Shown here: piece after piece, positions 6,652 through 15,973 of the stretch
Layout of the letters: every line of letters begins with the position of its first letter
Numbering within the stretch: the first letter of the stretch is position 1
Assembly: GCF_018614585.1 (NCBI RefSeq)
Contig: NZ_JAGGOI010000023.1
Span: forward strand, 1 to 64,000
Direction: 5' to 3'
From: Streptomyces sp. ISL-1
Lineage (GTDB): Bacteria > Actinomycetota > Actinomycetes > Streptomycetales > Streptomycetaceae
Length of the DNA: 64,000 nucleotides
The notes under the pieces: generated by a model
Databases searched by the model: none
What the model was told of the DNA's origin: nothing
The model's input: the letters and a program-made list of their open reading frames with translations, nothing else
Program-made: the position numbers and the translations under genes

Positions 6652-9018
6652 GTGCCCCCACCGCGGATGAAAGACACTCACGTGAGCCTTGAGATACCCG
6701 TGCGGCGGCGTAGCCGCATGTGGGGGAGGATCGCGGTCGCGCTCGCCTGCGCAGGCGTGCTGACCAGCGGTCTCCCTGGCGGTCTGCAGCATGACGCTGA
6801 CGCTGCGCCCAAGCCGCCGCAGCGATGCGACCAGAAGTACAAGATTCCCAAACGGCCCCCGCCGCCGGGGCAGTCCCCCGAGGAGCTGCCCTACGACGTC
6901 CGCCCCGAGGCCGACTGGGACGAGTACGACTTCGACAACGACCGCAAGGCCATGGACGGCCTGACCCTGCCCACCGATCCCAAGGAGCGCGAAGAGTTCC
7001 AGAAGCGGATCGGTACGGACTACAAGAAGTACCCCGAAGGCGATCCGCGCCGGGTCTTCTCCACGTTCTTCAACAACCAGGAGAACGGCAAGCAGAAGTG
7101 GACCGGCACCTTCGAGGAGTGGCTGAACGAGCAGTACATCGAGAACCAGGCCCGTAACCGGCGTGGTCTGAAGTACGAGGCGAAGGTCGTCAAGGACTTG
7201 CAGCTCGGCGGGCCGGACTGGCTGTGCCAGTACACCGTCGAGATCCCTGACCCTGACGACCCCAAGAAGACCATCAAGCGGACGTACGACGCGTACAACA
7301 AGCGCACCAAGGAGTTCCTGGAGTTCAAGTCCGGCGGCGAGCACGACGGCGGACAGACGCCGAAGGACCGCAAGATCCTGAACCACCAGGACTTCAAGGA
7401 GCACAAGCTCCGCTACGTCTTCGGCCAGGAGCAGAAGAAGAACACCCGCACCGCGCTGGGCAACCTGAACAGGGCCGTCGGCGGCACCGACGCCGGCCGG
7501 CGGGTGTCCACCTACGAGCACCGCTCCACCGCGGCGCCCCGGTGGCGTCAGAGCGTCTACAGCAAGTACGACACCTGGATGAACGCCACCCCCAAGCCCA
7601 ACCAGGGCTCCACCGGGGGCGGAAACGACGTTGTCAACCGCTCCGCGCCGAACCCCGAGGACGCCCGTAAGCAGATGGAGCGTGCCCGTCAGCTCAACCG
7701 GGGCGGCATGGGTGTGCGCGGTCCTGGCGGCGTCGACTTCAGCACGCTCGAGCTGCGGTACGTCGGCAAGCCGGTCAAGGGCAAGGGCCTGGACTACTCC
7801 TTCTCCGCAAGGAAGACGGACGAGGACACCAACCCGGGCTGGGGCGGCAAGGAGAAGGCCCAGCTCGTCTCCGACTCCTTCCTCACCTGGCTCGCCCTCA
7901 CGCCGGAGAAGTTCTGGGTCAATCTGAACCCGGACCAGCCGGACAAGATCATGGACAGCGCGTTCGGCAGGACCGACGCGGGCCGGATCCTGCTGGAAGC
8001 CGACCTCCGGATGAAGCACGACTTCTACGAGGCGATGGACCCCAAGACCGACCTCGGCAAGCGGTTCTGGGAGTCACTGCCCAAGCAGAACGGCATGCCG
8101 TGCCTGCACGGCATCCGCAACTGGATCGAGCCCAAGCCCGCGCAGGTGCGCGAGCAGGACGGCGGCATCTACATCCTGGATGCCCCGCTGAAGCTCAACT
8201 CCACCCCGCAGCAGACCAGCACCGGCGGCCCGGGTGAGCCCATCTGCAACCCGAGCGACGCCGAGGCCAGGGCAGCTCAGGTCGTCGTGGACCGGATGAT
8301 CGTCCCCGAGGTGGAGAAGGAGATCAACACCGCCCCGCAGTACGCCGACCTGCGCCGCGTCTACACCTCCCGGGTCGCCGCGGAGTGGATTCGCCAGCAG
8401 GACGCGAAGAACCCCACGGACTACCACAAGATCATCAACAGTGACGATGTGTCGAAGTGGCCGATCCGCGGGGCCAAGTGGGACAAGAACGACGTCTACC
8501 GCAAGTACGTGAAGATCTTCAAGGAAGGCGAGTTCCGCTACGAAATCCCGGCACGCGGAACCGTCTACACCTACATCGTCGGCGGCGTCGACCTCTCCAA
8601 GGCACCCAAGCGCAACATCACCAGCCAGCGCTTCGTTGCCGAACACCGACACCTGCCGAGGACGAAGGACACCTCCGTCAAGGCGATGACGGACGACGCC
8701 GAGAGCAAGGACACCCTTTACCTCGGCGGCAACACCTCCGGGAAGTCCACCGGAGGAGACCCGACCCCGGATCCGACCCCGTCGGACCCGGAGCCCACCG
8801 ACCCGACGACGCCGTCGCACAGCCCGGACCCGGGCAACAGCCCCTCCCCGGGTGGTGAACCATCCAAGCCGGTAGACCCCAAGGACCCGGACGGCGACCT
8901 CGCCGACACCGGCTCCGACACGCCCATCGGCCTGATCGCCGGCATTGCCGCGGCCCTGGCGGCCGCCGGTGCAGCCCTCGTGTGGTGGAAGCGACGCAGG
9001 GACGCGGCGCAGACGTGA
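6652..9018 (+). CDS. LAxTG surface protein with a PD-(D/E)xK-like motif
   Basis: A 788-residue exported protein. An N-terminal signal peptide (RRRSRMWGRIAVALACAGVL, cleavage near ADAAP) is matched by a C-terminal sorting signal: a Pro/Asp/Ser/Thr-rich spacer, then LADTG, a hydrophobic helix GLIAGIAAALAAAGAALVWW and KRRR. LAxTG is the class E sortase motif of Streptomyces. Residues about 180-290 hold RGLKYEAKVVKDL, YDAYNK and FLEFKSGG, so D213, E224 and K226 form a D-x10-E-x-K pattern like PD-(D/E)xK nucleases. The rest is unrecognised. The start is uncertain: GTG 6652, ATG 6667 and GTG 6682 are in frame. Signal-peptide fit allows all three. Confidence 0.85.
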   Translation: MPPPRMKDTHVSLEIPVRRRSRMWGRIAVALACAGVLTSGLPGGLQHDADAAPKPPQRCDQKYKIPKRPPPPGQSPEELPYDVRPEADWDEYDFDNDRKAMDGLTLPTDPKEREEFQKRIGTDYKKYPEGDPRRVFSTFFNNQENGKQKWTGTFEEWLNEQYIENQARNRRGLKYEAKVVKDLQLGGPDWLCQYTVEIPDPDDPKKTIKRTYDAYNKRTKEFLEFKSGGEHDGGQTPKDRKILNHQDFKEHKLRYVFGQEQKKNTRTALGNLNRAVGGTDAGRRVSTYEHRSTAAPRWRQSVYSKYDTWMNATPKPNQGSTGGGNDVVNRSAPNPEDARKQMERARQLNRGGMGVRGPGGVDFSTLELRYVGKPVKGKGLDYSFSARKTDEDTNPGWGGKEKAQLVSDSFLTWLALTPEKFWVNLNPDQPDKIMDSAFGRTDAGRILLEADLRMKHDFYEAMDPKTDLGKRFWESLPKQNGMPCLHGIRNWIEPKPAQVREQDGGIYILDAPLKLNSTPQQTSTGGPGEPICNPSDAEARAAQVVVDRMIVPEVEKEINTAPQYADLRRVYTSRVAAEWIRQQDAKNPTDYHKIINSDDVSKWPIRGAKWDKNDVYRKYVKIFKEGEFRYEIPARGTVYTYIVGGVDLSKAPKRNITSQRFVAEHRHLPRTKDTSVKAMTDDAESKDTLYLGGNTSGKSTGGDPTPDPTPSDPEPTDPTTPSHSPDPGNSPSPGGEPSKPVDPKDPDGDLADTGSDTPIGLIAGIAAALAAAGAALVWWKRRRDAAQT

Positions 9019-9077
9019 ACTGAGACCACCCCACGGCCCATGACCGGCCGAGGTCAAGCAAGTTGAGTTCCATGCAC

Positions 9078-9115
9078 AAGGGCCCCTCCCCCACTGATTC
9101 GGGAGAGGGGCCCTT
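9078..9115. terminator. bidirectional hairpin terminator
   Basis: An 11-bp stem (AAGGGCCCCTC pairing with the arm ending at 9115) continues after one mismatch for 3 more pairs, with a short loop. It lies between two convergent genes, so it can end both transcripts. There is no long T-run, as is usual in this genus. Confidence 0.8.
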
Positions 9116-9163
9116 CGCATTTCCAGTCGTTGACGACCTTTCCCGTACGGGTTTCTCGAGGCT

Positions 9164-10624
9164 TCAGCCGGGCCAGACGATCGACTGCAGCTCGCTGTAC
9201 GCATGCAGCGCGTACGAACCCACGTCCCGCCCCACTCCGCTCTTCTTGAACCCGCCGAACGGCGCCTCCATATTCCGGCCGATGGTGTTGACGCCCACCC
9301 CGCCCGCCCGCAGCTGTCCCGCCACCCGGAACGCCCGGGCCACATCCCCCGACCAGACGTAGTCAATGAGGCCGTAGTCGCTGTCGTTCGCCAGCGCGAC
9401 GCCCTCCTCCTCGTCGTCGAAGGGCACCACCACGAGCACCGGACCGAAGATCTCCTCCCTGACCACCCGCATGTCGTTCGTGCAGTCGGCGAAGAGCGTC
9501 GGCGCGACATAGAAGCCCCGGTCCAGTGACGCCGGGCGCTCGCCGCCCGCGACCGGCCGCGCGCCCTCCTTCTTCCCCAGTTCGATGTACGACTCGACCC
9601 GGTCACGGTGAGCCGCGGAGATCACCGGGCCGACCACCGTGCCCCGCTCCGCCGGGTCGCCCACCTTCATATGCGTGAGGTAGCCCGACAGCTTCTCGAT
9701 CAGCAGGTCGTAGATGCCGCGTTGCGCGATCACCCGCGTCGGCGCCGTACAGATCTGGCCGCTGTAGAAGGAGAACGTGGTGCCGATGCCCGCCACCGCG
9801 GAGTCCGCATCCGCGTCGTCGAAGACCAGCGCCGCGCCCTTGCCGCCCAGCTCCATCAGCTGGCGTTTCATCCCCCGGCCGCAGACCTCCGCGATGCGCT
9901 GTCCGACCGCCGTCGAGCCGGTGAAGCTGACCATCTCGATGTCCGGGGAGTCGACGGCGGCCTCGCCGACGGCCGGCGAGGAGCCGGTCACGACATTCAC
10001 GACGCCGGGCGGCACGCCCGCCTCCGCGAGAGCCTCGGCCATCCGGTAGACGGAGAGGGGGTCCTGCGGGGCGGGCTTCACGACGACCGTGTTGCCCATG
10101 GCGAGCGCGGGCGCCACCTTGCCCGCCGGGTTGGCCCAGGGGTTGTTGTACGAGGTGATGCAGGTGACGACGCCGACCGGGCGGCGTACGGCGAGCGCCC
10201 CGAACACACCGGCCCTGCCCATCGGGCCCGCGGCGTTGATCTGCGGCGGCAGCCCCTGCTCCACCGGTTCCAGCGCGCCCTTCGCGTACCGCCTGAAGCG
10301 GGCCGCGGCCACCGCGACCTGCATCCCGCGCGCGGTCGCCGTGGTCGCGCCGGACTCGGCGCGGGCCAGCAGAGCGTACGGCTCGGCCTCGCGCTGGATG
10401 ACGTCGGCGGCCGCGTCCAGGATCCGGGCGCGCTCCTCGGGGGTGGTACGGGACCAGGTGGTGAAGGCCTCGCGGGCGGCGTACGCCGCCGCGTACACCT
10501 GGTCGCGGCTCGCCTCGGGCGCGAGGCCGACTACCTCCTCGGTGGCCGGGTTGAGCACTTCGTAGTGTCCGCCGTCGGGCTCGACCCACTCGCCACCGAT
10601 GAACAGCCGCTGCGGGTGCGTCAC
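9164..10624 (-). CDS. aldehyde dehydrogenase
   Basis: A 486-residue NAD(P)-dependent aldehyde dehydrogenase of normal family length. It shows the substrate-tunnel SYNNPWANPAGKVAPALA, cofactor motif FTGSTAVGQ, general base E258 in MELGGKGA and catalytic Cys292 in SGQICTAPT, then EEIFGPVL and PFGGFKKSG. It would oxidise an aldehyde to an acid. The GTG start overlaps the stop of the upstream amidohydrolase (GTGA), so both are co-translated. The pair may turn amide- or carbinol-derived aldehydes into acids for CoA activation, which is inference. Confidence 0.93.
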   Translation of the reverse strand: MTHPQRLFIGGEWVEPDGGHYEVLNPATEEVVGLAPEASRDQVYAAAYAAREAFTTWSRTTPEERARILDAAADVIQREAEPYALLARAESGATTATARGMQVAVAAARFRRYAKGALEPVEQGLPPQINAAGPMGRAGVFGALAVRRPVGVVTCITSYNNPWANPAGKVAPALAMGNTVVVKPAPQDPLSVYRMAEALAEAGVPPGVVNVVTGSSPAVGEAAVDSPDIEMVSFTGSTAVGQRIAEVCGRGMKRQLMELGGKGAALVFDDADADSAVAGIGTTFSFYSGQICTAPTRVIAQRGIYDLLIEKLSGYLTHMKVGDPAERGTVVGPVISAAHRDRVESYIELGKKEGARPVAGGERPASLDRGFYVAPTLFADCTNDMRVVREEIFGPVLVVVPFDDEEEGVALANDSDYGLIDYVWSGDVARAFRVAGQLRAGGVGVNTIGRNMEAPFGGFKKSGVGRDVGSYALHAYSELQSIVWPG

Positions 10625-12357
10625 TTGGTGCTCACCGTCTGCGTGTCGCGGCCGGACCTGAGGACCGTGCCCGGCACCGCCCCGGTGACCTGGTCGTCCC
10701 GTATCGTCTCCACGCCGTTGACCCGCACCGACACGATGCCGATCGCCTTCGCGTCCAGCCGCGGGCTGTCACCCGGCAGATCGTGTACGAGGGTCGCCGG
10801 GCCCGCCTCGATCCGCTGCGGGTCGAAGAGGACGAGGTCGGCGTGCCAGCCCTCCTGGACGCGGCCGCGTTGGCGCAGGCCGAAGAGGCGCGCCGGGTCG
10901 TCGGTCAGCATCTTCACGGCCTCCTCCAGGCCGACGAGCCCCCGGCCGCGCAGACAGTCGCCGATGAAGCGCGTGGTGTACGGCGCACCGCACATCCGGT
11001 CCAGGTGCGCGCCCGCGTCGGAGCCGCCGAGCATGACGTCCTCGTGCTGCCAGGTCTGCCGGCGCAGTTCCCAGCTCGCCGGGTCGTTGTCGGTGGGCAT
11101 CGGCCACAGGACCGTACGCAGCTCGTCGTTGGCGCAGATGTCGACGAGGCAGTGGAAGGAGTCCTGGCCGCGCTCGGCCGCGATGTCCTTCACCACCCGC
11201 CCGCTCAGACCCTCGTTCTCCTTGGAGTACGTGTCGCCGATGACGTAGCGGCCGAAATTCGCGAGGCGGCGGAAGACTCCGGCCTCCTTGCTGTCGGCGC
11301 GGCGCAGCATGTCCGCGCGTACGCCGGGGTCGCGGAGTCTCTCGATCCGTTCGGGGACGGGGAGGGAGAGGATCTCGCCCCAGCCGGGGATGAGATTGAG
11401 CGCGCAGAAGGTCCCCAGCGACATGTTCATCGGGGTGAGGATCGGCATGGTCAGGGCGACGATGCGGCCGCCGGCCCCGCGGGCGCGCTCGCTCGGTATC
11501 AGCTGGCGCGGTACGCGCTCGGGCACGGACGCGTCGATGGTGAGAACGTTCCAGTTCAGCGGCCGTCCGGCGGCCGCGGTCATCGCGACGAACAGATCGA
11601 TCTCCTCGTCGGCGAACTGGTCCAGACAGCCCGCGACGATCGCTTCCAGCTGCGTGCCCTCGTGCTCGGCGACTGCCCTGGACAGGGCGAGGAGTTCTTC
11701 CGGCTCGGCGTGCCGGGACGCGACCGGTTCGCCGTCTCCGTCGGAGTGGGTGGATGACTGGGTGGTGGAAAGCCCCCACGCGCCCGCGTCCATCGCGTCG
11801 TGGAAGAGCCTGAGCATCGCGTCCAGCTGCTCGGGCGTGGGCTGCCCGCCGACCGCGTCGGGCCCCATGACATGCCGGCGCAGCGCGCAATGGCCCACCA
11901 TGAAGCCCGCGTTGACGGCGATCCGGCCCTCCAGGGCGTCCAGATACTCACCGAAGGTGTGCCAGTTCCACGGCGCGCCATCCTCCAGGGCGACCAGCGA
12001 CATGCCCTCGACCCTGGACATCATGCGGCGCGTGTAGTCGGCGTCCTCGGGACGGTCGGGGTTGAGCGGGGCGAGGGTGAAGCCGCAGTTGCCGCCCGCG
12101 ACGGTGGTCACGCCGTGGTTCATGGAGGGCGTGGCGTACGGGTCCCAGAACAGCTGCGCGTCGTAGTGCGTGTGCGGGTCGACGAAACCGGGGGTGAGGA
12201 CGAGCCCGGACGCGTCCTCGCTCGTCCTGGCTTCCTCGACGGTCCCCGGGGCGGCAATGACGGCGATGCGCCCGTCCCGTATCCCGACGTCGGCGACGTA
12301 CGCGGGGGCGCCCGTCCCGTCCACGACGGTCGCGGAGCGAATGAGGTGGTCGAGCAT
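10621..12357 (-). CDS. N-acyl-D-amino-acid deacylase-type amidohydrolase
   Basis: A 578-residue amidohydrolase-superfamily protein of the D-aminoacylase/dihydroorotase-like group. The metal site is visible as PGFVDPHTHYDAQLFWDP near residue 60, GHCALRRHVMG and GGSDAGAHLDRM. The C-terminus GWHADLVLFDP is the returning beta-sandwich. Such enzymes hydrolyse N-acyl or cyclic amide bonds. It is translationally coupled to the aldehyde dehydrogenase. A 546-base repeat-filled gap separates it from the next gene upstream, so it may have its own promoter. No CTGACG operator was seen there. Confidence 0.88.
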   Translation of the reverse strand: MLDHLIRSATVVDGTGAPAYVADVGIRDGRIAVIAAPGTVEEARTSEDASGLVLTPGFVDPHTHYDAQLFWDPYATPSMNHGVTTVAGGNCGFTLAPLNPDRPEDADYTRRMMSRVEGMSLVALEDGAPWNWHTFGEYLDALEGRIAVNAGFMVGHCALRRHVMGPDAVGGQPTPEQLDAMLRLFHDAMDAGAWGLSTTQSSTHSDGDGEPVASRHAEPEELLALSRAVAEHEGTQLEAIVAGCLDQFADEEIDLFVAMTAAAGRPLNWNVLTIDASVPERVPRQLIPSERARGAGGRIVALTMPILTPMNMSLGTFCALNLIPGWGEILSLPVPERIERLRDPGVRADMLRRADSKEAGVFRRLANFGRYVIGDTYSKENEGLSGRVVKDIAAERGQDSFHCLVDICANDELRTVLWPMPTDNDPASWELRRQTWQHEDVMLGGSDAGAHLDRMCGAPYTTRFIGDCLRGRGLVGLEEAVKMLTDDPARLFGLRQRGRVQEGWHADLVLFDPQRIEAGPATLVHDLPGDSPRLDAKAIGIVSVRVNGVETIRDDQVTGAVPGTVLRSGRDTQTVSTK

Positions 12358-12539
12358 GACGTGAAGTCCCTTCCGTACGTCGGTGATTCGTGGCTCCGGC
12401 CGGGGCGGCGGCGCGGCAGGCCGCTGCCGGGTGCACGCCGCCCCGGCCGGAGCGCGGGGGCAGCGGTCCGGGAGGCCGCCGCCGTTCTGTGGGCGGGGGC
12501 GTTTTCCCCACCCCGCCCTCCCCCTACGGCCTGGCGGCC

Positions 12540-12903
12540 GTGGGAGGGACCCCCATCCCGTACTGGGGGCAAGTCCCCGGACCGCCCCCTACGCCCTGCG
12601 GGCGTGGGGGGACCCCCAGTACGCCCTTCGGGCGTTGTCCTCAATCGCCGGACCGGCTGAAATTGAGCCCCTTGGGGGTCCCCCCGGACGAAGTCTGGGG
12701 GAGATTGAGGCGCGGAGCCCGGGGCAGAGCCCCGAAATTCAGCCCGCCCGGCGGAAACTCAAGCCCCGCCGGATTGAGGCGCGGTCCCGGACGCCAACTC
12801 AAGCCCCGCCGGCGATTGAGGCGTGGGGGTCCCACCACGCCCGCCAGGGCGTAGGGGGAGGGTCTGGGGCGGAGCCCCAGTCGGGCGGCCCGCACGGGCC
12901 TCC
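12540..12903. repeat. dispersed GC-rich intergenic repeat cluster
   Basis: This gene-free stretch is built from blocks found elsewhere in the window. GCCCTGCGGGCGTGGGGG (12593-12610) recurs at 26158-26175. CCCGGACGAAGTCTGGGGG (12683-12701) recurs inverted at 56547-56565. CCACCACGCCCGCCAGGGCG (12832-12851) recurs at 56663-56682. Several blocks can form hairpins, so part of it may act as a terminator. No coding potential was seen. The first 180 bases (12358-12540) hold nothing recognisable. Confidence 0.7.
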
Positions 12904-14025
12904 TCAGCTCGCCGCCCGGCGGAAGCGCGTCGTCCGGTGCACCGGATCCGTGTCGATCTTCGGGATTACATGCTCGCCGACCAGCCGTATCGACTGGAGC
13001 GTGTCCTCGCGGGAGATCCCGATCGGAAGCCCGAAGCTCAGCTGGTCCGCCCCCGCCTGCTCCCAGCGCTTGCACTGGGTCAGCACCTCGTCCGGATCGC
13101 CGCAGATCAACAGCTCCTCGGCGATGAGGAGTTCGATGATCTCCTCATTGAACTCGGGCAGCGTCTCCGGCCACACCGGGAAACCCTCCGGCCGCGGGAA
13201 AGTGTCGTGGTAACGGAAGACCAGCGACTGCAGGTAGTGCAGGCCGCCGCCCGCGGCTATGCGCACCGCCTCATCGTGCGTGGGCGCGCAGATCGCCGTC
13301 GACGTCACCATCACGTTGTCGTTGACGAAGTCCCCGACCGGCTCCGCCTCGATGATCGCCGTCTTGTACTGCTCCAGCACCCACTCCATGTCGGAGACCT
13401 TCTGCACGCTGAAGCCCAGTACCCCGAGCCCCTTCTTCGCCGCCATGGCGTACGACGGCGGTGACCCGGCCGCGTACCACATCGCCGGGTGGGACTTCCC
13501 GTACGGCTTCGGCAGCACCTTGCGCGGCGGCAGCGACCAGTGCTTGCCCTGGAAGCCGGCGTACTCCTCCTGGAGCCACATCTTGGGGAACTCCGTGATC
13601 GTCTCTTCCCAGAGTTCCTTGGTGTGGTTCATGTCGGTGATGCCCGGCAGGAAGCCGAGGATCTCGTGGCTGCCCGCACCGCGGCCCGACCCGAACTCGA
13701 AGCGGCCTTCGGAGAGATGGTCGAGCATGGCGACCTTCTCGGCGACCTTCACGGGGTGATTCACGGGCGCCAGCGGGTTGAAGATGCCCGAGCCCAGATG
13801 GATCCGGTCCGTCGCGTGCGCGAGATAGCCGAGGAACACGTCGCTCGCCGAGAGGTGCGAGTACTCCTCCAGGAAGTGGTGCTCGGAGGCCCAGGCGTAC
13901 TTGAATCCGGACTTGTCCGCCTGGATGACGTACTCGGTCTCCTCCATCAGCGCCTTGTGCTCGGCGAGCGGATCGGTCTCGGCGCGCTTGCCGACGTATC
14001 CCTGTACAAAGAGCCCGAATTCCAC
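12904..14025 (-). CDS. LLM-class flavin-dependent monooxygenase
   Basis: A 373-residue luciferase-like protein, long enough for a full alkanal- or steroid-type monooxygenase. Markers are SGFKYAWASEHHFLEEYSHL, IHLGSGIFNPLAPVNHPVKV, EGRFEFGSGRGAGSHEI and the C-terminal ELLIAEELLICGDPDEV. It probably uses FMNH2 or F420H2 and O2 to oxygenate a hydrophobic substrate. A perfect operator (14050-14066) starts 25 bases upstream and a second, weaker one 94 bases upstream. A reductase supplying reduced flavin is available at 45275 under the same operator. The substrate is unknown. Confidence 0.9.
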   Translation of the reverse strand: MEFGLFVQGYVGKRAETDPLAEHKALMEETEYVIQADKSGFKYAWASEHHFLEEYSHLSASDVFLGYLAHATDRIHLGSGIFNPLAPVNHPVKVAEKVAMLDHLSEGRFEFGSGRGAGSHEILGFLPGITDMNHTKELWEETITEFPKMWLQEEYAGFQGKHWSLPPRKVLPKPYGKSHPAMWYAAGSPPSYAMAAKKGLGVLGFSVQKVSDMEWVLEQYKTAIIEAEPVGDFVNDNVMVTSTAICAPTHDEAVRIAAGGGLHYLQSLVFRYHDTFPRPEGFPVWPETLPEFNEEIIELLIAEELLICGDPDEVLTQCKRWEQAGADQLSFGLPIGISREDTLQSIRLVGEHVIPKIDTDPVHRTTRFRRAAS

Positions 14026-14049
14026 GGGGGTTCACCGCCGTCCTATATT

Positions 14050-14066
14050 TCTGACGGATCGTCAGA
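14050..14066. promoter_or_regulatory. regulon operator, perfect copy
   Basis: TCTGACGGATCGTCAGA is a perfect 7-3-7 inverted repeat, the best copy in the window. It lies 25 bases upstream of the monooxygenase start at 14025. Confidence 0.85.
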
Positions 14067-14118
14067 TCTGGATGGCCCCGACTGTTCCACCGCGCGGATG
14101 AAGCGTCAATAGATTCCC

Positions 14119-14133
14119 CTGACGCCCAGTCAG
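14119..14133. promoter_or_regulatory. regulon operator, one mismatch
   Basis: CTGACGCCCAGTCAG differs from the consensus at one position of the right half. It overlaps the stop codon of the SDR gene and lies 94 bases upstream of the monooxygenase start, so it may be a second site for that promoter. Confidence 0.5.
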
Positions 14134-14903
14134 AAAAGACTCACTCCGGCCAGCCAGCCGCCGTCGATGACGAAGGGCTGTCCGGTTATGTACGAGGAGT
14201 CCTCGCTGGTCAGGAAGAGTGCGAGCTTCGCGACCTCCTCCGGCCGCCCGATCCGGCCGAGCGGCACGAGCTTGTGGTACAGCTCACCCACCGCCGCCGG
14301 GTCCACGCCGTCCGGGTTGCTCATTGGGGTGTCCACCGCGCCCGGGCAGACGGCGTTGACCCGGATGTTCCCGGCAGCCAGCTCGACGGCCGCCACCCGG
14401 GTCAGACCGAGCACGGCGTGCTTGGTCGCGGCGTACGCGCCCACGCCCGCCATGCCCGTGAGAGCCGTGTACGAAGCCGTGTTGACGATCGTCCCGCCGC
14501 CGGCGGCCTCGATCTCGGGCGCGACATTACGAATGCCGAGGAAGCAGCCGACCTGATTGACCTGGACGACCTGCTGGAACTCGTCCAGCGGCGTGGACAC
14601 CAGCTCGTTGAAGCGCAGGATCCCCGCATTGCTGACCAGCCCGTCGATCTTCCCGAACGCCTCCTTCGCGGCGGCCACGGCGGCGATCCAGTCGGGCTCC
14701 CGGCTCACATCGAGATGGACATACGCGGCCGCGGTCTCACCCAGCTCCTCGCACAGCTCCTTCGCGAGCGCCTCGCCCTGGTCGTCGAGCACATCGGCCA
14801 GCACCACCTTGGCGCCCTCCGCCGCGAAGAGCCGCGCCTCCTGCTCGCCCTGTCCGCGCGCCGCGCCGGTGATGAGGATGACGCGCCCGTCGAGCTTGCC
14901 CAT
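14130..14903 (-). CDS. short-chain dehydrogenase/reductase
   Basis: A 257-residue classical SDR. The cofactor motif TGAARGQG is at residues 12-19, NAG follows, and the catalytic tetrad includes TASYTALTG and YAATK. The C-terminus is GQPFVIDGGWLAGVS. It would interconvert a hydroxyl and a ketone, probably with NAD. GGGAG 8 bases before the ATG fixes the start at 14903. It follows the upstream LLM gene by 12 bases and is in its operon. This co-occurrence fits oxidation of a hydroxylated alicyclic intermediate. Confidence 0.93.
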   Translation of the reverse strand: MGKLDGRVILITGAARGQGEQEARLFAAEGAKVVLADVLDDQGEALAKELCEELGETAAAYVHLDVSREPDWIAAVAAAKEAFGKIDGLVSNAGILRFNELVSTPLDEFQQVVQVNQVGCFLGIRNVAPEIEAAGGGTIVNTASYTALTGMAGVGAYAATKHAVLGLTRVAAVELAAGNIRVNAVCPGAVDTPMSNPDGVDPAAVGELYHKLVPLGRIGRPEEVAKLALFLTSEDSSYITGQPFVIDGGWLAGVSLF

Positions 14904-14914
14904 GTCCGTACTCC

Positions 14915-15865
14915 CTAAGTGTTGAGGTGCGAAGCCACGTCGGCGCCGAACGCCGCCATCTGGTCGATGAGTTCGGCGCGGCTCCGGCTGCGGAACCGGA
15001 CCTGGATCTGGTGCACGCCCATCGCGGCGTAGGCGCGCAGCGATTCGGCGATGACGTCGGGCTTGCCGGACAGGGTCCGCCGGCCGACCTCCCACGTCGC
15101 GTCTCCCACATAGAGGGGCTCGGTGATGGCCCCGATCTCAATGGGTTCGGTGATTCCCGCCTCTTGCCTGTACGCCCTCAATTTCGCTATTTGCGCCGGA
15201 AGTTCGGTGCGCGGATCCCCTTGGGGCAGCCAGCCGTCGCCCCGCACGGCGGCCCTGCGCACGGCGGCGGGCGAGGAGCCTCCGACCCAGAGCGGGATCT
15301 GCGGCTGGGCGGGCCTGGGCCGCTGCCCGAGCCCACTGAAGGAGAACCGTTGCCCGGCGAACTCGGGGTACTCCTCCGTGCCGAGCGCCGCCCTCAGCGC
15401 GTCGATCGTCTCGTCGAGCACAGCCCCGCGCCGGGCGAAGTCGACGCCCAGCGCCTGGAACTCCTCCGCCACATGTCCGGCACCGACCCCGAGGATCAGC
15501 CGGCCGCCGGAGAGATGGTCCAAGGTGGCGTACTGCTTGGCGGTCGCGAGGGGGTGCCGCAGCCCGACGACGGCGACATGGCTGAGCAGCAGGACGCGCT
15601 CGGTGATCCCGGCGAGAAAGGAGAGCGTGGCGACGGGGTCGTACCAGACGGTGGACATGGCCCCGGCGAGCCGCCGCGGGATCGCGACATGGTCGCAGCT
15701 CGCGAGATACGCGAAACCGGCGCGGTCGGCGGCCCTGGCGATCTCGGCGAGGTCCTCGGCGCCGGCTCCGGCCTCCCAGGGCTCGGCGTAGATGGTGCTC
15801 TGCGACTGGACCGGGAGCTGCATCCCGTACGACAGCCGCCCTTTGGGCAGTACTTGCACATGCAC
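14915..15865 (-). CDS. LLM-class F420-dependent oxidoreductase
   Basis: A 316-residue luciferase-fold protein of the F420 type. Signature segments are IARAADRAGFAYLASCDHVA, ERVLLLSHVAVVGLRHPLAT, LDHLSGGRLILGVGAGHVAE and PLWVGGSSPAAVRRAAVRGD. It lacks the extra C-terminal segment of the 373-residue homologue at 12904. It is the first gene of an operon with the SDR, under an operator 65 bases upstream (15930-15944). The likely role is hydride transfer to or from a ring carbonyl or alkene, by analogy with the family. Confidence 0.9.
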   Translation of the reverse strand: MHVQVLPKGRLSYGMQLPVQSQSTIYAEPWEAGAGAEDLAEIARAADRAGFAYLASCDHVAIPRRLAGAMSTVWYDPVATLSFLAGITERVLLLSHVAVVGLRHPLATAKQYATLDHLSGGRLILGVGAGHVAEEFQALGVDFARRGAVLDETIDALRAALGTEEYPEFAGQRFSFSGLGQRPRPAQPQIPLWVGGSSPAAVRRAAVRGDGWLPQGDPRTELPAQIAKLRAYRQEAGITEPIEIGAITEPLYVGDATWEVGRRTLSGKPDVIAESLRAYAAMGVHQIQVRFRSRSRAELIDQMAAFGADVASHLNT

Positions 15866-15929
15866 CGTGCCGCCTCCTCCGCCCTGACCTGACGTGCCGT
15901 CAACTAGCCAAGCGGAGCCATCGTCGTAC

Positions 15930-15944
15930 CTGACGCCCCATCAG
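15930..15944. promoter_or_regulatory. regulon operator, one mismatch
   Basis: CTGACGCCCCATCAG carries one change in the right half-site and keeps the outer flanking A. It lies between the divergence-free stop of the pentapeptide gene (15974) and the start of the LLM-SDR operon at 15865. Confidence 0.6.
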
Positions 15945-15973
15945 ACAAGGGGTCGCGCGGACGGCAGCCGGTC

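Noticed and set aside
9608..11248. Long open frame on the plus strand opposite aldehyde dehydrogenase and amidohydrolase
   Set aside because: Arg/Ala/Gly-rich translation is a mirror of the high-GC third positions of real genes on the minus strand; no motif or ribosome site.
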